A DNA stretch of 64,000 nucleotides from Fodinibius sp964490705 (GTDB lineage: Bacteria > Bacteroidota > Rhodothermia > Balneolales > Balneolaceae): the NCBI GenBank assembly GCA_964490705.1, contig CAZBCG010000003.1, positions 62,001-126,000 of the forward strand, read 5' to 3'. Positions 9,086 through 19,000 of this stretch are shown here, in pieces. Every line of letters starts with the position of its first letter. Within the stretch, counting starts at the first letter, position 1. Under the pieces are notes generated by a model, which was given only the letters and a program-made list of their open reading frames with translations, did not search any database and was not told where the DNA came from. The translations under genes and the position numbers were made by a program.

Positions 9086-9099
9086 GGATTGTGATTAAA

Positions 9100-9144
9100 A
9101 ATGAAAAATTAAAAGTACGAACCGCCTATTTTTAATTTTTCATT
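9100..9144. repeat. A/T-rich inverted repeat
   Basis: Two perfect 15-bp arms (9100-9114 and 9130-9144), made of AATGAAAAATTAAAA and its complement, flank a 15-bp centre. It lies between the phoH stop and the MBL start. It may terminate phoH transcription, but similar words are common dispersed repeats in bacterial genomes, so a mobile-repeat origin is equally possible. Confidence 0.7.
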
Positions 9145-9147
9145 GGT

Positions 9148-10140
9148 TTATTTTTCATTCTCATGACGATCGTAAGCCTCGATAATTTCGCGCACCAACC
9201 GGTGACGAACAACATCGCTCTCATCAAGATAGACAAAGGAAATCCCTTCGATATCTTTAAGAATTTTTTGGATGGATATGAGTCCCGATTGTTGTTTATG
9301 TGGTAAATCAGTTTGGGTAATATCACCCGTAATAATAGCTCGACTGTTGAACCCGATACGCGTCAAAAACATCTTCATCTGCATATTGGTGGCATTCTGG
9401 GCTTCATCCAAAATCACAAACGCATTATTGAGCGTGCGTCCGCGCATGTATGCCAGCGGGGCAATTTCAATGATATTTTTAGCCAGATGGAGTTCCAGCC
9501 GATCGTATTCAATCATATCCTCGAGTGCATCGTAGAGGGGACGCAGATAGGGATCAATTTTTTCGCGAAGGTCACCGGGCAGGAAACCGAGCGTTTCTCC
9601 CGCTTCTACGGCCGGACGCGCCAGTATAATTTTTTTGACCTTGCGCTCCTTCAGCGCCTTTACCGCAAGGGCCACCGAGGTATATGTTTTCCCGGTTCCG
9701 GCGGGACCGATAGTAAAGACGATATCGTTGGTGGCTGAAGCTTCGACGATTTCTTTCTGTCCCGGTGTTTTGGCGGTAATGGCTTCGCCGTTGTGGGTAT
9801 TGAGGATGAAGTCTCCGGATACTCGCGTGTCGCGCAGGGGATTGGGTTTCTTTGCTTCTCGATCGCTTTGCTTAAGGGCCAGTACTGTATCTACATCTTC
9901 ATCGGTGAGATCGTCGTTACGTGCAGCCATACTTTCGAGCTCAGTGAGGATCTCAACAAGCTCTTTGCGATCACTATCCGGACCGCTAATTTTGATGCTT
10001 GCCCCTCGAGCTGTCAGTTTAGAGTCGGGATACGCCTCATCCAGTTTTTTGAGATGTTCGTCATGGAATCCCAGAATAAGAACGGGCTCAACATCCTCGA
10101 TGCTATAGGTTTCGTCACTAATCGTTGATTGGTCTGCGAT
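9148..10140 (-). CDS. phoH: PhoH-like ATPase, probably starting at a non-AUG codon
   Basis: A cytoplasmic P-loop ATPase of the PhoH/YbeZ family, linked in other bacteria to RNA and ribosome metabolism. Walker A is GPAGTGKT, Walker B is FVILDEAQN, and the sensor region is ITGDITQTDLP. The first ATG (9930) would remove about 70 residues that match the family's N-terminal domain (VEPVLILGF..., KLTARGASIKISG). No ATG, GTG or TTG exists in frame upstream of it before a stop at 10159-10161. An ATC at 10140-10138 lies six bases after a GAGGA ribosome-binding site and gives 330 residues, the normal family length. The start is therefore read as ATC. A sequencing error or mutated start cannot be excluded. 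Confidence 0.8.
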   Translation of the reverse strand: MADQSTISDETYSIEDVEPVLILGFHDEHLKKLDEAYPDSKLTARGASIKISGPDSDRKELVEILTELESMAARNDDLTDEDVDTVLALKQSDREAKKPNPLRDTRVSGDFILNTHNGEAITAKTPGQKEIVEASATNDIVFTIGPAGTGKTYTSVALAVKALKERKVKKIILARPAVEAGETLGFLPGDLREKIDPYLRPLYDALEDMIEYDRLELHLAKNIIEIAPLAYMRGRTLNNAFVILDEAQNATNMQMKMFLTRIGFNSRAIITGDITQTDLPHKQQSGLISIQKILKDIEGISFVYLDESDVVRHRLVREIIEAYDRHENEK

Positions 10141-10235
10141 AGAAGATCCTCGGTTTAATTAAAGCTGAATCGGTAAAATAAGGAAATTCTGTGAAGGTTT
10201 TGTAAAGGTGACTTTAGAAGTAAAATCAAAAGAAA

Positions 10236-10922
10236 TTACACCATCGTACCGCGACCCAATTTAGCCTCATTGGTCAGCTTTTCGATACGTTTTGGGATGT
10301 TTTTGGCCTTAAAAACGGCACTGCCGGCTACCAACACATCAGCCCCGGCTTGTGTTACTTTTTGGATGTTATCAGGCTTAACGCCGCCATCAACTTCGAT
10401 TAGAAAGTGAGTATTGTGCTCGTCACGCATTGCCGCCAACCGTTGTAAGCGTTCGTATGTAGATGGAATAAATGACTGTCCGCCGAAGCCGGGATTGACG
10501 CTCATGGCAAGCACCATATCCGCATCTCCTAAAATAGATTCAATGGTATGGAGCGAAGTAGCGGGATTGATGGCAACCCCGGCCGTAATATCGTGCTGAT
10601 GAATATTCTGGATGGTGCGGTGCAAGTGGGGACATGTTTCTTGGTGTACGGTGATATGATCGGCACCGGCCTTTACAAATGCTTCAATATATTGATCGGG
10701 ATTTTCGATCATCAGGTGGACATCCAGGAACGCATCGGTCGAACGACCGGCCGCTTCCACAATGCCGGGACCATAGCTGATATTCGGTACGAAATGGCCA
10801 TCCATGATATCACAGTGAATCCACCGAATGCCGGCCTTATTACATTGTTCGATCTCTTCGCCGAGCTTGCTGAAATCGGCGGCTAGGATAGAGGGCGCTA
10901 AAATCGGGAGTTCAAAATCCAT
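10236..10922 (-). CDS. rpe: Ribulose-phosphate 3-epimerase
   Basis: A TIM-barrel enzyme of 228 residues that interconverts D-ribulose-5-phosphate and D-xylulose-5-phosphate in the pentose phosphate pathway. All family landmarks are present: LAADFSKLGEE, the metal-binding HCDIMDGHFVPN, DVHLMIENP, HQETCPH, SVNPGFGGQSF, and the catalytic Asp in IEVDGGV. Length is standard. The start is four bases after the PASTA gene stop, so it is the next gene of the same leftward transcript. The product of the arabinose pathway (xylulose-5-phosphate) feeds into this step, but the linkage to the PASTA gene looks conserved rather than pathway-specific. Confidence 0.95.
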   Translation of the reverse strand: MDFELPILAPSILAADFSKLGEEIEQCNKAGIRWIHCDIMDGHFVPNISYGPGIVEAAGRSTDAFLDVHLMIENPDQYIEAFVKAGADHITVHQETCPHLHRTIQNIHQHDITAGVAINPATSLHTIESILGDADMVLAMSVNPGFGGQSFIPSTYERLQRLAAMRDEHNTHFLIEVDGGVKPDNIQKVTQAGADVLVAGSAVFKAKNIPKRIEKLTNEAKLGRGTMV

Positions 10923-10926
10923 AATA

Positions 10927-11751
10927 TTAGTTTTGGGTCGAGTCGGGGAAAGCGGTGTTTTGGGTGGTATCGATTATTGCCCCGGACTCACTTTCTTCTT
11001 TGAGATTGAATCGCTCAGAAACTACAAGTTTCAGCGTTTTGCCGATGACGACTTCTTCCTGATCGGGTTGAAAATCCAGAATTATATTTGGATCAACTTC
11101 TTTGCTGGGCTGAAATCGAAACTCTCCTACACGAAGGCCAACTTCCTGTAGTTTTTGCTGTGCTTCTGAAAGTCGTAATCCCCGGATTTCAGGGATCTGA
11201 ACCATTTTTTCACCCAGTCCGTCACCCACAGCCAAATCAACGGTCGCACCTTTTGGTACCACTTTGTCTGCAGGCACTGATTGACGAAGCACATTGTTTT
11301 TAAATCGGGAAGATTCATAACTAACTGTACCTACCTGCAGCCCATAGTTTTGAAGTTGTAATTTGGCGTTCCGATATGATAGGTTCACCACATTCGGTAC
11401 TTTTACCGTGGGATTTGTTTCGGTATTAACTGTCAAATAAACCTTGCGATTGGGCTTGACAATTTCAGCGGGTGAGGGCGTCTGATCTATCACATAATCG
11501 GCGGGATAGGCCGTGTTTGACCGCCGGTCGGCTACCTCGTAGCGCAGGCCGTATGAGGTAAGGCGTTGCTGGGCTTCTTCAAGTGAAATTTGTGATACAT
11601 CGGGTACGGTTAATCCCTCGTCATAATTGGTGTAGGCCGGCATAATAACACTGTCGGCCAGAAACAGCAGAAGCGCTCCCAACGCTACAAGCGAGGCACT
11701 GCCAATGTAAAATTTTTTGCTGGTTACTATAGTCTTAATCAGGGACATCAT
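10927..11751 (-). CDS. Membrane-anchored PASTA-domain protein
   Basis: A 274-residue protein with one transmembrane helix (about residues 15-36) followed by three PASTA repeats, roughly residues 44-110, 112-180 and 184-250. Each repeat contains the family pattern VP-(D/N)-V...A...L...G. PASTA domains bind muropeptides or other cell-wall ligands in penicillin-binding proteins and Stk kinases. Here neither a transpeptidase nor a kinase domain is attached, so it would act as a stand-alone periplasmic envelope sensor or adaptor. It lies between a DUF5683 gene (29 bp upstream) and rpe (4 bp downstream). The low-complexity tail after about residue 255 is acidic. Confidence 0.85.
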   Translation of the reverse strand: MMSLIKTIVTSKKFYIGSASLVALGALLLFLADSVIMPAYTNYDEGLTVPDVSQISLEEAQQRLTSYGLRYEVADRRSNTAYPADYVIDQTPSPAEIVKPNRKVYLTVNTETNPTVKVPNVVNLSYRNAKLQLQNYGLQVGTVSYESSRFKNNVLRQSVPADKVVPKGATVDLAVGDGLGEKMVQIPEIRGLRLSEAQQKLQEVGLRVGEFRFQPSKEVDPNIILDFQPDQEEVVIGKTLKLVVSERFNLKEESESGAIIDTTQNTAFPDSTQN

Positions 11752-11780
11752 GACTGAAAATACGGTTCTTCAGAGATTTT

Positions 11781-12686
11781 TTAAAAGTGAAACTTAAATG
11801 AAACGGCGCGTGCAGGGTTTAAAAAATTTGTTTCTGCTTCCAGGCGGCTGTTTTTCGCCTTTACCGTCAGGAATGCATCAAACGCTGATACAATATGGTT
11901 TAGTATCAGAAGCGAGATCATGTTCCCGGCCAGCCGGTAGCTGTCGTTGAAATCTTCGGCCAGATTCGATCCCATAAAAAAATTATCCGGCATTGCCGAG
12001 CCATCCCACGGCAATTGGTACTGGGGATTAAAATCATTCCAGCCGGGTCCGTATTGATAGTATTTGCTAATCAGCTCATAATACTGCTGCGATCCGTAGT
12101 CGGGCATTACATGGGAAAAATCGTTGCCAACTTGGTCGGGATATACAAATGGAGTATTGCGCTCGACGCTGCGCAGTAATTCCAGATCTACGTTGTCCCA
12201 GTCTTCATCGGGATCGTAACTGGCTGTGATGCCTGAGACCTCATTTTCTAACTCATCTATATAGGGATTTTGATTATCCAAACCGTTTTGATCGTGATAG
12301 TTAACCAACCATTTGGCATAGGTTACTACACTCCAGTTGTTGTCAGCAAATTGTTTGTATTCGCGCTGTTCGGCCTTGGCATCGTAAAAGCTTTTAACAT
12401 GCACGCCGATAAGCACCAGCTCTGCCAGAAAATACGCTCCGGCGCGAATCCACTTTTTATTGGCGGCTTGACCACTACCCGGAATAATAGCGGAGCTCAT
12501 CAATGCCCATCCTGGTTTTTCGCGCAATGGCTGGTAAAAGGGATCTGAGTTGGCGTAATTTACTTTGGGTTGCAGATCCTGCATAGTAATGATGGAATCC
12601 TGTGGCAGGGGGCTGTGGTTTTGGGCTTGTATCCCCATAGCCAGTGCGAGGAGCATAAATGTGAGCCCGAGAATCCTGTTAATCAT
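11781..12686 (-). CDS. DUF5683-type envelope protein
   Basis: An exported protein of about 301 residues with a signal peptide (MINRILGLTFMLLALAMG, cleavage after IQA). It has the DUF5683 core SSAIIPGSGQAANKKW followed by a hydrophobic stretch (AGAYFLAELVLIGVHV). The C-terminal part (LLILNHIVSAFDAFLTVKAKN) resembles the paired helix of the same family. Function is unknown. A longer start at 12707 is possible but would overlap the upstream gene by 29 bp; the chosen ATG overlaps its stop by 8 bp and gives a better signal peptide. A smaller DUF5683-like paralogue lies at 52800. Position next to a beta-barrel fusion suggests an outer-envelope role (inference). Confidence 0.75.
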   Translation of the reverse strand: MINRILGLTFMLLALAMGIQAQNHSPLPQDSIITMQDLQPKVNYANSDPFYQPLREKPGWALMSSAIIPGSGQAANKKWIRAGAYFLAELVLIGVHVKSFYDAKAEQREYKQFADNNWSVVTYAKWLVNYHDQNGLDNQNPYIDELENEVSGITASYDPDEDWDNVDLELLRSVERNTPFVYPDQVGNDFSHVMPDYGSQQYYELISKYYQYGPGWNDFNPQYQLPWDGSAMPDNFFMGSNLAEDFNDSYRLAGNMISLLILNHIVSAFDAFLTVKAKNSRLEAETNFLNPARAVSFKFHF

Positions 12687-15600
12687 GATTGAGAACGTTG
12701 AAATCAAAAGTTAATCCAAAGTGGAAAATAAATTCGTTGCCATAGGGTACGGTTCCATCAGAAGATCCCGTGATAAATTCATCGGGTAAGGTAACATCAA
12801 ATTTATTGAATCCATAGGCGCTGCTCACGAACAATTTGAGTGGAAACAGGTAGTAGCTGTTGAAAGCGAATCGGAGCTCGCCCCCCAGTCCGGCTTTGAC
12901 GTCGTTACCGATATTGAGCGGACCGCCCCAGCCGTTGCCGGCTTCACCGAAGAGTCGCAGGTATAGCTTGTCTAGGCTGTGGCGGCCTACTTGCTGATTG
13001 ATATTACGCAGCAGGGGAAAGGTGTAGGAAAGCTGGGCCATGGCCGTGGTGTTGCCGCCGATAGCAAAATAGGGATAGCTGCGCATGCCGGTAAATCCAC
13101 CGATGTAATCCAGGTAAAATGAGTCTCCCGGCTGACTGAAGTAGCTGAATCCGCGCCCGTAAATAGATAGGGCCGAATGTGCTGACACAGGATATCCATA
13201 ACGAATGGTACCTTCCAGCGATTGATTGCTGGCCGATTTATAGACCGGGGAAAGCGTGTTGTCTTCGATTTCGTAATCGTCTAATAGTTTGCTGGGTTCG
13301 TAGGAATATCGTAGCATAGTGCGAAGTCCCAGCGGAGCGACATCGGCATTGGGATACGGCAGCCAATTTTCATAGACATAGGCGGCGGTAAAAGTTGTGC
13401 CACGGTAGTATTCTGATGAAGAAGACGGCACAAACTGCTGGAGTTCTTGGGAAAAAAAGCCGTCGGTTTGCACGCGATAGGGACTGTATCCGGCGCCGAG
13501 TTCAACCAAGTTATGCTCATTAATTTTACTCCGCAGAAAGATATTGGCTTCCCAGATGTTGTAGGCGATATCGGCCGAAGTGGTATCGGGCAAACATGAG
13601 GTGCATGGGAATTCCTCAATAGTAAGTCCATCAGCGACATTACGGCGCATGTTATAGAGTTCAATGGAGATAGTGGGCGACCACCGCTTTTCGATGAAGG
13701 GCAGTCCCTCGTATTCAAAGATGGCAAACAGGTCGCGATCGAGATCGGTTAGTCGGGATGGCGAAAAGAAATCCCCGATGCCGTCGCTCGGTTCCGAAGC
13801 AAAGCCAAACATGGCCCCGCCGAAAATGTTGAGTTGCCCGGTAACATCCCGCGAACTAAAATAGGTACCCAGTTTCATATCGCGGAGCAGGTTTTGGCCG
13901 AGGTCACCGAATCGACCGGCGGTCAGCAACCGTCCGTTGCGGCCATTTTTTTGGGAATAATTATCGAACCGGAGGACAGGGTAGAAGCTGAAGCTGGTAT
14001 AATTATTTTGATAGGGACGCAATCCGCGATCCTCATTTTTTTTCTGCCGATTGATATTCAGCTGAAGTGAATCATTTTGTCCCAGCTGCTGTAGTCGAGA
14101 TTGTGGCACAGCGGTGATGTGATCCAGCGCCGGTCGTTGTGCCGTTTTTGAGCTGTTGAGAAGCTTAAAGCCGCTCTGTTTACTAAGCTGATAGTTAGTT
14201 TTTTGATCAATTCCATCGGGGTAATCCGAGATATTGATGGAAGAAATTTTATAGCCTTTCGCTTTAAATTCGGCAAAGTAGAGCGTTTCGCCAGACAGAT
14301 GTGGCATAAATGCTCCGCCGGGTACACTTGTCAGTTTTTGGGGATTCGCATCTTGTTGATCTAATGATATGCGGTAGATGTTAAAAATGCCATCGGGATC
14401 GGCGGCGAAATACAGATACCGACCGTCCGAACTTACATGCGGATCGCGGTAATCGGTGAGTGAATCCTGCAGCACTGGCTCTATATTTTTGCTTTGCTGA
14501 TTATACACGTAAATATTCCGCGAATAGGCATCAGCCGTTCCAACATAGATACGATTGCCATCTGGATGCCAGGTGGGGGTATAAACTTGCTGCCCCTGTG
14601 AAAAATGAGTCAGCTGGGTGATATTACTTGTTTGAGGATCGATGAGTGATAAATTGCTGCTGCCGCCCGTTTGTTGTACTGCTGCTAATTGTTGTTTTGA
14701 GGGATGCCATGCCGGTGACGACAAACGCTGGCTGTGAGTTAACCGCTTTTTGCTCTTGGTGTTTAAATCATACAAATATAGATCATTATAGCGTTCGCCA
14801 TATTTGTTGAGCTTCTGACGGCTATAGGCCAGCGATTGACCATCCGGGGAAAAAGAAAACGCCGATTGTATATGTTTGATGATTGGTTCCTTCGCATGCT
14901 GATTCCCCATTTCGGGGGATGAAGTTGCCGGTTCCCCAAGATTGATGGCTTGTTGTTCAGAGCTGTCGGCAACCGATTCTATAAAAAGCTGCGTGCGCGG
15001 TGATCGAAATGTCTTGTTGGACAAGTAGGCCAGCTTGTCACCATTGGGGGATGGCGTAGGATAGAAATTGAAGAATCCGTGCTCCTGAACTGATGTTGTC
15101 TCAGTGTAATCCAGGGATTTGGTGGCTTGCCGGTAGGTTTCGGTGGATGCAGTTATAAAATCTGAAAACAGTTGCTTGGCGTTAATGTCAGTAGCTTCTT
15201 TCAGGGCTTTATTAATGGTAAAAACCCCATTTTGTCCTAGCGCCTCAGATATTTTGACAATTATCGATTCTCCAAACCGGTCGGTCAGGTAGCTGGTAAA
15301 TGCAAAGCCTTGGTTATAAATTCGCTCGCGTTCGAGGGCGTTTTTGGAAGTAAAAAAGGCCATTTCATCGAAGGCTACGGGACTGCCATCGAGCAGGGAG
15401 GTGCGCAGCAGCATGTCGCGGTGGGAATCCCAAAAATCGTGATGTATTTCATTGCGCTGATATTGCGCCACACCCTCGGCAAACCAGGCGGGCACATTGA
15501 TAGACGCAAAGGGATAGGTGAGCAGTCCTTTGGGGTAGCCGTAGAGTACATCCGGCCGGCGGACATCGGAATAAGAAAGCCACTGAAAATAGATGGCGGG

Positions 15601-16056
15601 AATGCGCCGGTTCTTTTTCATGGCTACCTGCAGCTGCACGATATGCGTAAATTCGTGCGTGATGACATCCCACAACCAGTCATGGGTACCACGGAGCGGG
15701 GTATCGAGTGCAGGAACCCAGATCTCAATCTGATTATCGAAAAAGTAGGCGGCTCCGTTCGAGTAGTCCTGTCGATCATTGAGAACAATATCAACTTTGG
15801 TATCGGGCTCGTATTGGTATAGTGATGTAATGCTGGGATAAATTTCTTCGGCAATGAGTGAGGTAACTTGCGCCGACTGGCTGTTTCCCTGTTGGAAATG
15901 GACCTCGAAATGCTCACTCTCGATGGTGTACCACGGCAGGTGATTTTGCGGATAATCATACTGCGATGGCGAAAGTTGCGCAAAACCAATGGCGGGCAGG
16001 CAAAGAAATCCCGACAATAAAACAATAAGCGCGATATGTAATCGGGGATAATGCAT
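12679..16056 (-). CDS. Metalloprotease-like / PD40 propeller / beta-barrel fusion
   Basis: A 1125-residue exported protein in three parts. Residues about 35-300 form a gluzincin (peptidase MA-like) domain with a zinc motif HEFTH and a following Glu in AWFAEGVAQY. Residues about 330-640 contain TolB/PD40-type propeller repeats (for example FSFSPDGQSLAYSR, WHPDGNRIYVG, VSSDGRYLYFA). The last 450 residues alternate short strands and turns in the manner of an outer-membrane BamA-like barrel, ending in FHFGLTFDFNVL. The signal peptide ends near GFAQ. Its ATG overlaps the stop of the preceding M6-like gene by one base (TAATG), so translation is probably coupled. Substrate and role are unknown. Confidence 0.75.
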   Translation of the reverse strand: MHYPRLHIALIVLLSGFLCLPAIGFAQLSPSQYDYPQNHLPWYTIESEHFEVHFQQGNSQSAQVTSLIAEEIYPSITSLYQYEPDTKVDIVLNDRQDYSNGAAYFFDNQIEIWVPALDTPLRGTHDWLWDVITHEFTHIVQLQVAMKKNRRIPAIYFQWLSYSDVRRPDVLYGYPKGLLTYPFASINVPAWFAEGVAQYQRNEIHHDFWDSHRDMLLRTSLLDGSPVAFDEMAFFTSKNALERERIYNQGFAFTSYLTDRFGESIIVKISEALGQNGVFTINKALKEATDINAKQLFSDFITASTETYRQATKSLDYTETTSVQEHGFFNFYPTPSPNGDKLAYLSNKTFRSPRTQLFIESVADSSEQQAINLGEPATSSPEMGNQHAKEPIIKHIQSAFSFSPDGQSLAYSRQKLNKYGERYNDLYLYDLNTKSKKRLTHSQRLSSPAWHPSKQQLAAVQQTGGSSNLSLIDPQTSNITQLTHFSQGQQVYTPTWHPDGNRIYVGTADAYSRNIYVYNQQSKNIEPVLQDSLTDYRDPHVSSDGRYLYFAADPDGIFNIYRISLDQQDANPQKLTSVPGGAFMPHLSGETLYFAEFKAKGYKISSINISDYPDGIDQKTNYQLSKQSGFKLLNSSKTAQRPALDHITAVPQSRLQQLGQNDSLQLNINRQKKNEDRGLRPYQNNYTSFSFYPVLRFDNYSQKNGRNGRLLTAGRFGDLGQNLLRDMKLGTYFSSRDVTGQLNIFGGAMFGFASEPSDGIGDFFSPSRLTDLDRDLFAIFEYEGLPFIEKRWSPTISIELYNMRRNVADGLTIEEFPCTSCLPDTTSADIAYNIWEANIFLRSKINEHNLVELGAGYSPYRVQTDGFFSQELQQFVPSSSSEYYRGTTFTAAYVYENWLPYPNADVAPLGLRTMLRYSYEPSKLLDDYEIEDNTLSPVYKSASNQSLEGTIRYGYPVSAHSALSIYGRGFSYFSQPGDSFYLDYIGGFTGMRSYPYFAIGGNTTAMAQLSYTFPLLRNINQQVGRHSLDKLYLRLFGEAGNGWGGPLNIGNDVKAGLGGELRFAFNSYYLFPLKLFVSSAYGFNKFDVTLPDEFITGSSDGTVPYGNEFIFHFGLTFDFNVLNHD

Positions 16057-19000
16057 TAATGTACGATTACCATTTTTATCATTTTACGAGCTTGTTCGCC
16101 GTTAACATTAGCCGTAATCATCGCCATATACAGCCCGCTGCTCCAGCTTTGCGTATTAATTTGGTGTTCTTCGGGCACGCCGCCGCGCGCCTGATAGCGC
16201 TTGTCGAAAACCACCGATCCGCCGGCCGTGATAATTTTGACATCCACGTGACCCGGACCCGATGTCTGAAAGCGTAAATTAGTGTGATCCTCAGCGGGAT
16301 TAGGCCAATTATAGGTTTCTTTTTTGACGAGCACTGATGAACTATTGCTTGGGTTGGGAGCGGATTGCGTGGCAAGCACTCCGGAAACTTTATTGTACTC
16401 TTCATTACCATATCGGTGTCCCCAGAGTACGTTTGAAACATCATCCAACTGCCAGGCTTTTAATTCGCCCCGGTGGCTTACGGCGTAGAGCGTATTTCTA
16501 GCTAACATCGGATGAATCGGTTGATTTTGTGCGTCGGATATGCCGCCGACATAAAGCGGAAATCCTTCTAGAACTTCACCAAAATTGTTATAGGCGTGGA
16601 TATTCATCCCCAGGCTGTCTTGGCCGGTGATATAAATATTGCGAGAGTCTGACTTATTTATTTCGGCTATTAATGGTGTGCCGATAAATGATGAACCCTG
16701 CGGAGGTGCAATGGGGAAGTATGATAACATTGCACCATTGGCATTTCGAGCTTCGAGCTTGCCCGTTTGCTTGTTGACGTATAGAAAATCGATGTTACCG
16801 TCGCTGTTGATATCTGCCATCGCCGGCCAGCCGATGGACGTATTGTTGACGATAGAAATTGGCTGCGAAAAATTTTGGGGATTAAAAACCAGCAAATCAT
16901 CATCCGTTAGTAGAAAAAAGCCCGATTGTTGGGCCGAAAGCTGGACGCTACCGGTGTATAATCTGGGACTTGAACCGGAGAGGGAATAGGTATGGTCATC
17001 GGGCAGAAGAGTAATTTTATCCTCATTAACAGTTGTATATTGGCCACCTGATGTTGTAGAACGTTGTCCCTCGCTGGCCACCGGAGGTAACGTTGAGCCG
17101 TCGTCAACGTCAATTCGCTGGTTGGTAAAGTCCAGAAGCAGAATTTGATCGTCAGTCGAGCTGAGAAATCCGCTATTGGCATCGGCCTGCGTTTGCCAGT
17201 TTGTGGACCAGCTTGTGCCGTTCCACTGGTGCGAAGTGATCGTTATTTGATTGGATACAGGTTCTTTACCGATGATGATTTCATTACCAAGATACGGTTG
17301 CTGCGGCGTGCCGGATTGAAAGTCAAAAAGCGGATTGGAGCTATTGCTTAGATGTAGCGCATAGGTCGATTGCTGGCTGGGGATAATCAGAAAAGAATCG
17401 GCGGATGTGCGATGTAGCGAAAGTTGCAGGGGATACGATGCAAAGTATTCGCTTTGGTGGCTCGTAAACGTTGTTTGGTCGGAAAGTGAGTCTTGGGGCA
17501 GATTAACAGGCTCGATATTGTTTCCTGATGCTGGACGAATTTCGAAATTTGCGTTAGGCAGATTATCAGAAAAGTTGTATAGCTCAAAAAAGCTTTGGGC
17601 GCCGGAATTGCTCTCGTTTGAAGGTCGCGTGTCCGGCCCGAACCGATTGTCATAAAACGAAACTGTATCACCGTCAAGCGTAATTACTGATGCATTGTTG
17701 CCATCCCACCAAAAATCGAAGGCTGTACCGCGAGCTTGCTGGCTCAAATCACTGTTGGCTGCGCGGCCGATATCCTGTGCGCCATCGGCTTCTTCCAGAT
17801 CTACGCCACGGCGATTGGGATTGGCGTTGACCGTTTGCGAGGCCAGTGATTGTTCAATAACGGCTTCATCAATATGCCAAATGAGCATGCCGCCGTTGAG
17901 AAAGCGATCATCCGATGTGTTGAGCTCACCGTCCGGCCCCAGATCTACGCCGCCGGGCAGGCTCCAATCGAAGGTGCTCACATCGGTGAGGACGCCGGTC
18001 TCCAGCAGATCTGTAAAACCATCCGACTGGTTGACGAAGGTCTCATCATTATTTTCAAAAGACTGAGTCGTGGTTGTGCCGTCGGCCTTTTGGATGGTGA
18101 TCGTGATTCCATCATTATTTGGATCGCGGTGGCGGTTCTCAATCAAAAAGTATTCACTGCCGGATAGTGAATATTTGGCAATACTGTTGTTTTGATGGAA
18201 TGTTGCAGCTGGAAGCGAAATTGGTGAGCTTGTATTTTTAGTGATCGGAAAAGGGGTTTGCCATCCCAGGAACATCTTCTCCCAGGCCGACGGTTCAGGC
18301 GGAAACAATCCGCGATAGGAGAAAAAGCTTTCGCCGTCCATTAGCCCGAAACGTCCGATTCCTGAATCTCCGGTTTTTGTGTTAAACAGATCGGGCAACC
18401 CCAGGTAGCTGCCGATAGATGCGCTGAGCAAGCCGTTTATTGATAGCTGTAGCACAAATTCTTGTCCGGTAACATCTTCGCCACGGCGCGATAATGTGCG
18501 TGGCAAAATCAGTGAATTAGTCACTCGAAATGAACTTCCATCCACAGCAAAACCATCGAATGAGGGATTATTGAGTAGTTCACCGAGCGTTTGCTGATTC
18601 ATAGACAGCGAGGGAATATCTTGCGGAGTTTTATTAAGGTTGGTGCCTACCAACTCAATATCGCGCCCAACCCCCGCGTGGAAAATTACAAATGCTGTTT
18701 TTTGGGGATCCAAAGTGTCGGCAGAAAAATTACCCTGCTCACGGACCGCCTGCCAAGTATCCGCTACGAGTTGCGCTACTTTTTCGTTGGTAAACGTTTG
18801 ACCCGTAGGCGAATAGGCTTCCATTTTTTGGGGGAGCTGATAGATGTCGTTTAGCACGTTGTACTCGACTGGCATCTGCTGTCCTGATACGGTCTCAAAG
18901 TAGTTTTTGGCAAATTCCAGATGATGCTCAAAATAAGACTTATCATGGGGTAGAGGATCAATAGTGATATCGGGACTGTCGAGGTACGAGAGATTGCCGG

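Noticed and set aside
11781..12707. Frameshift or fusion of the DUF5683 gene with the upstream barrel gene
   Set aside because: The overlap is short, both proteins have proper ends, and each matches its own family.
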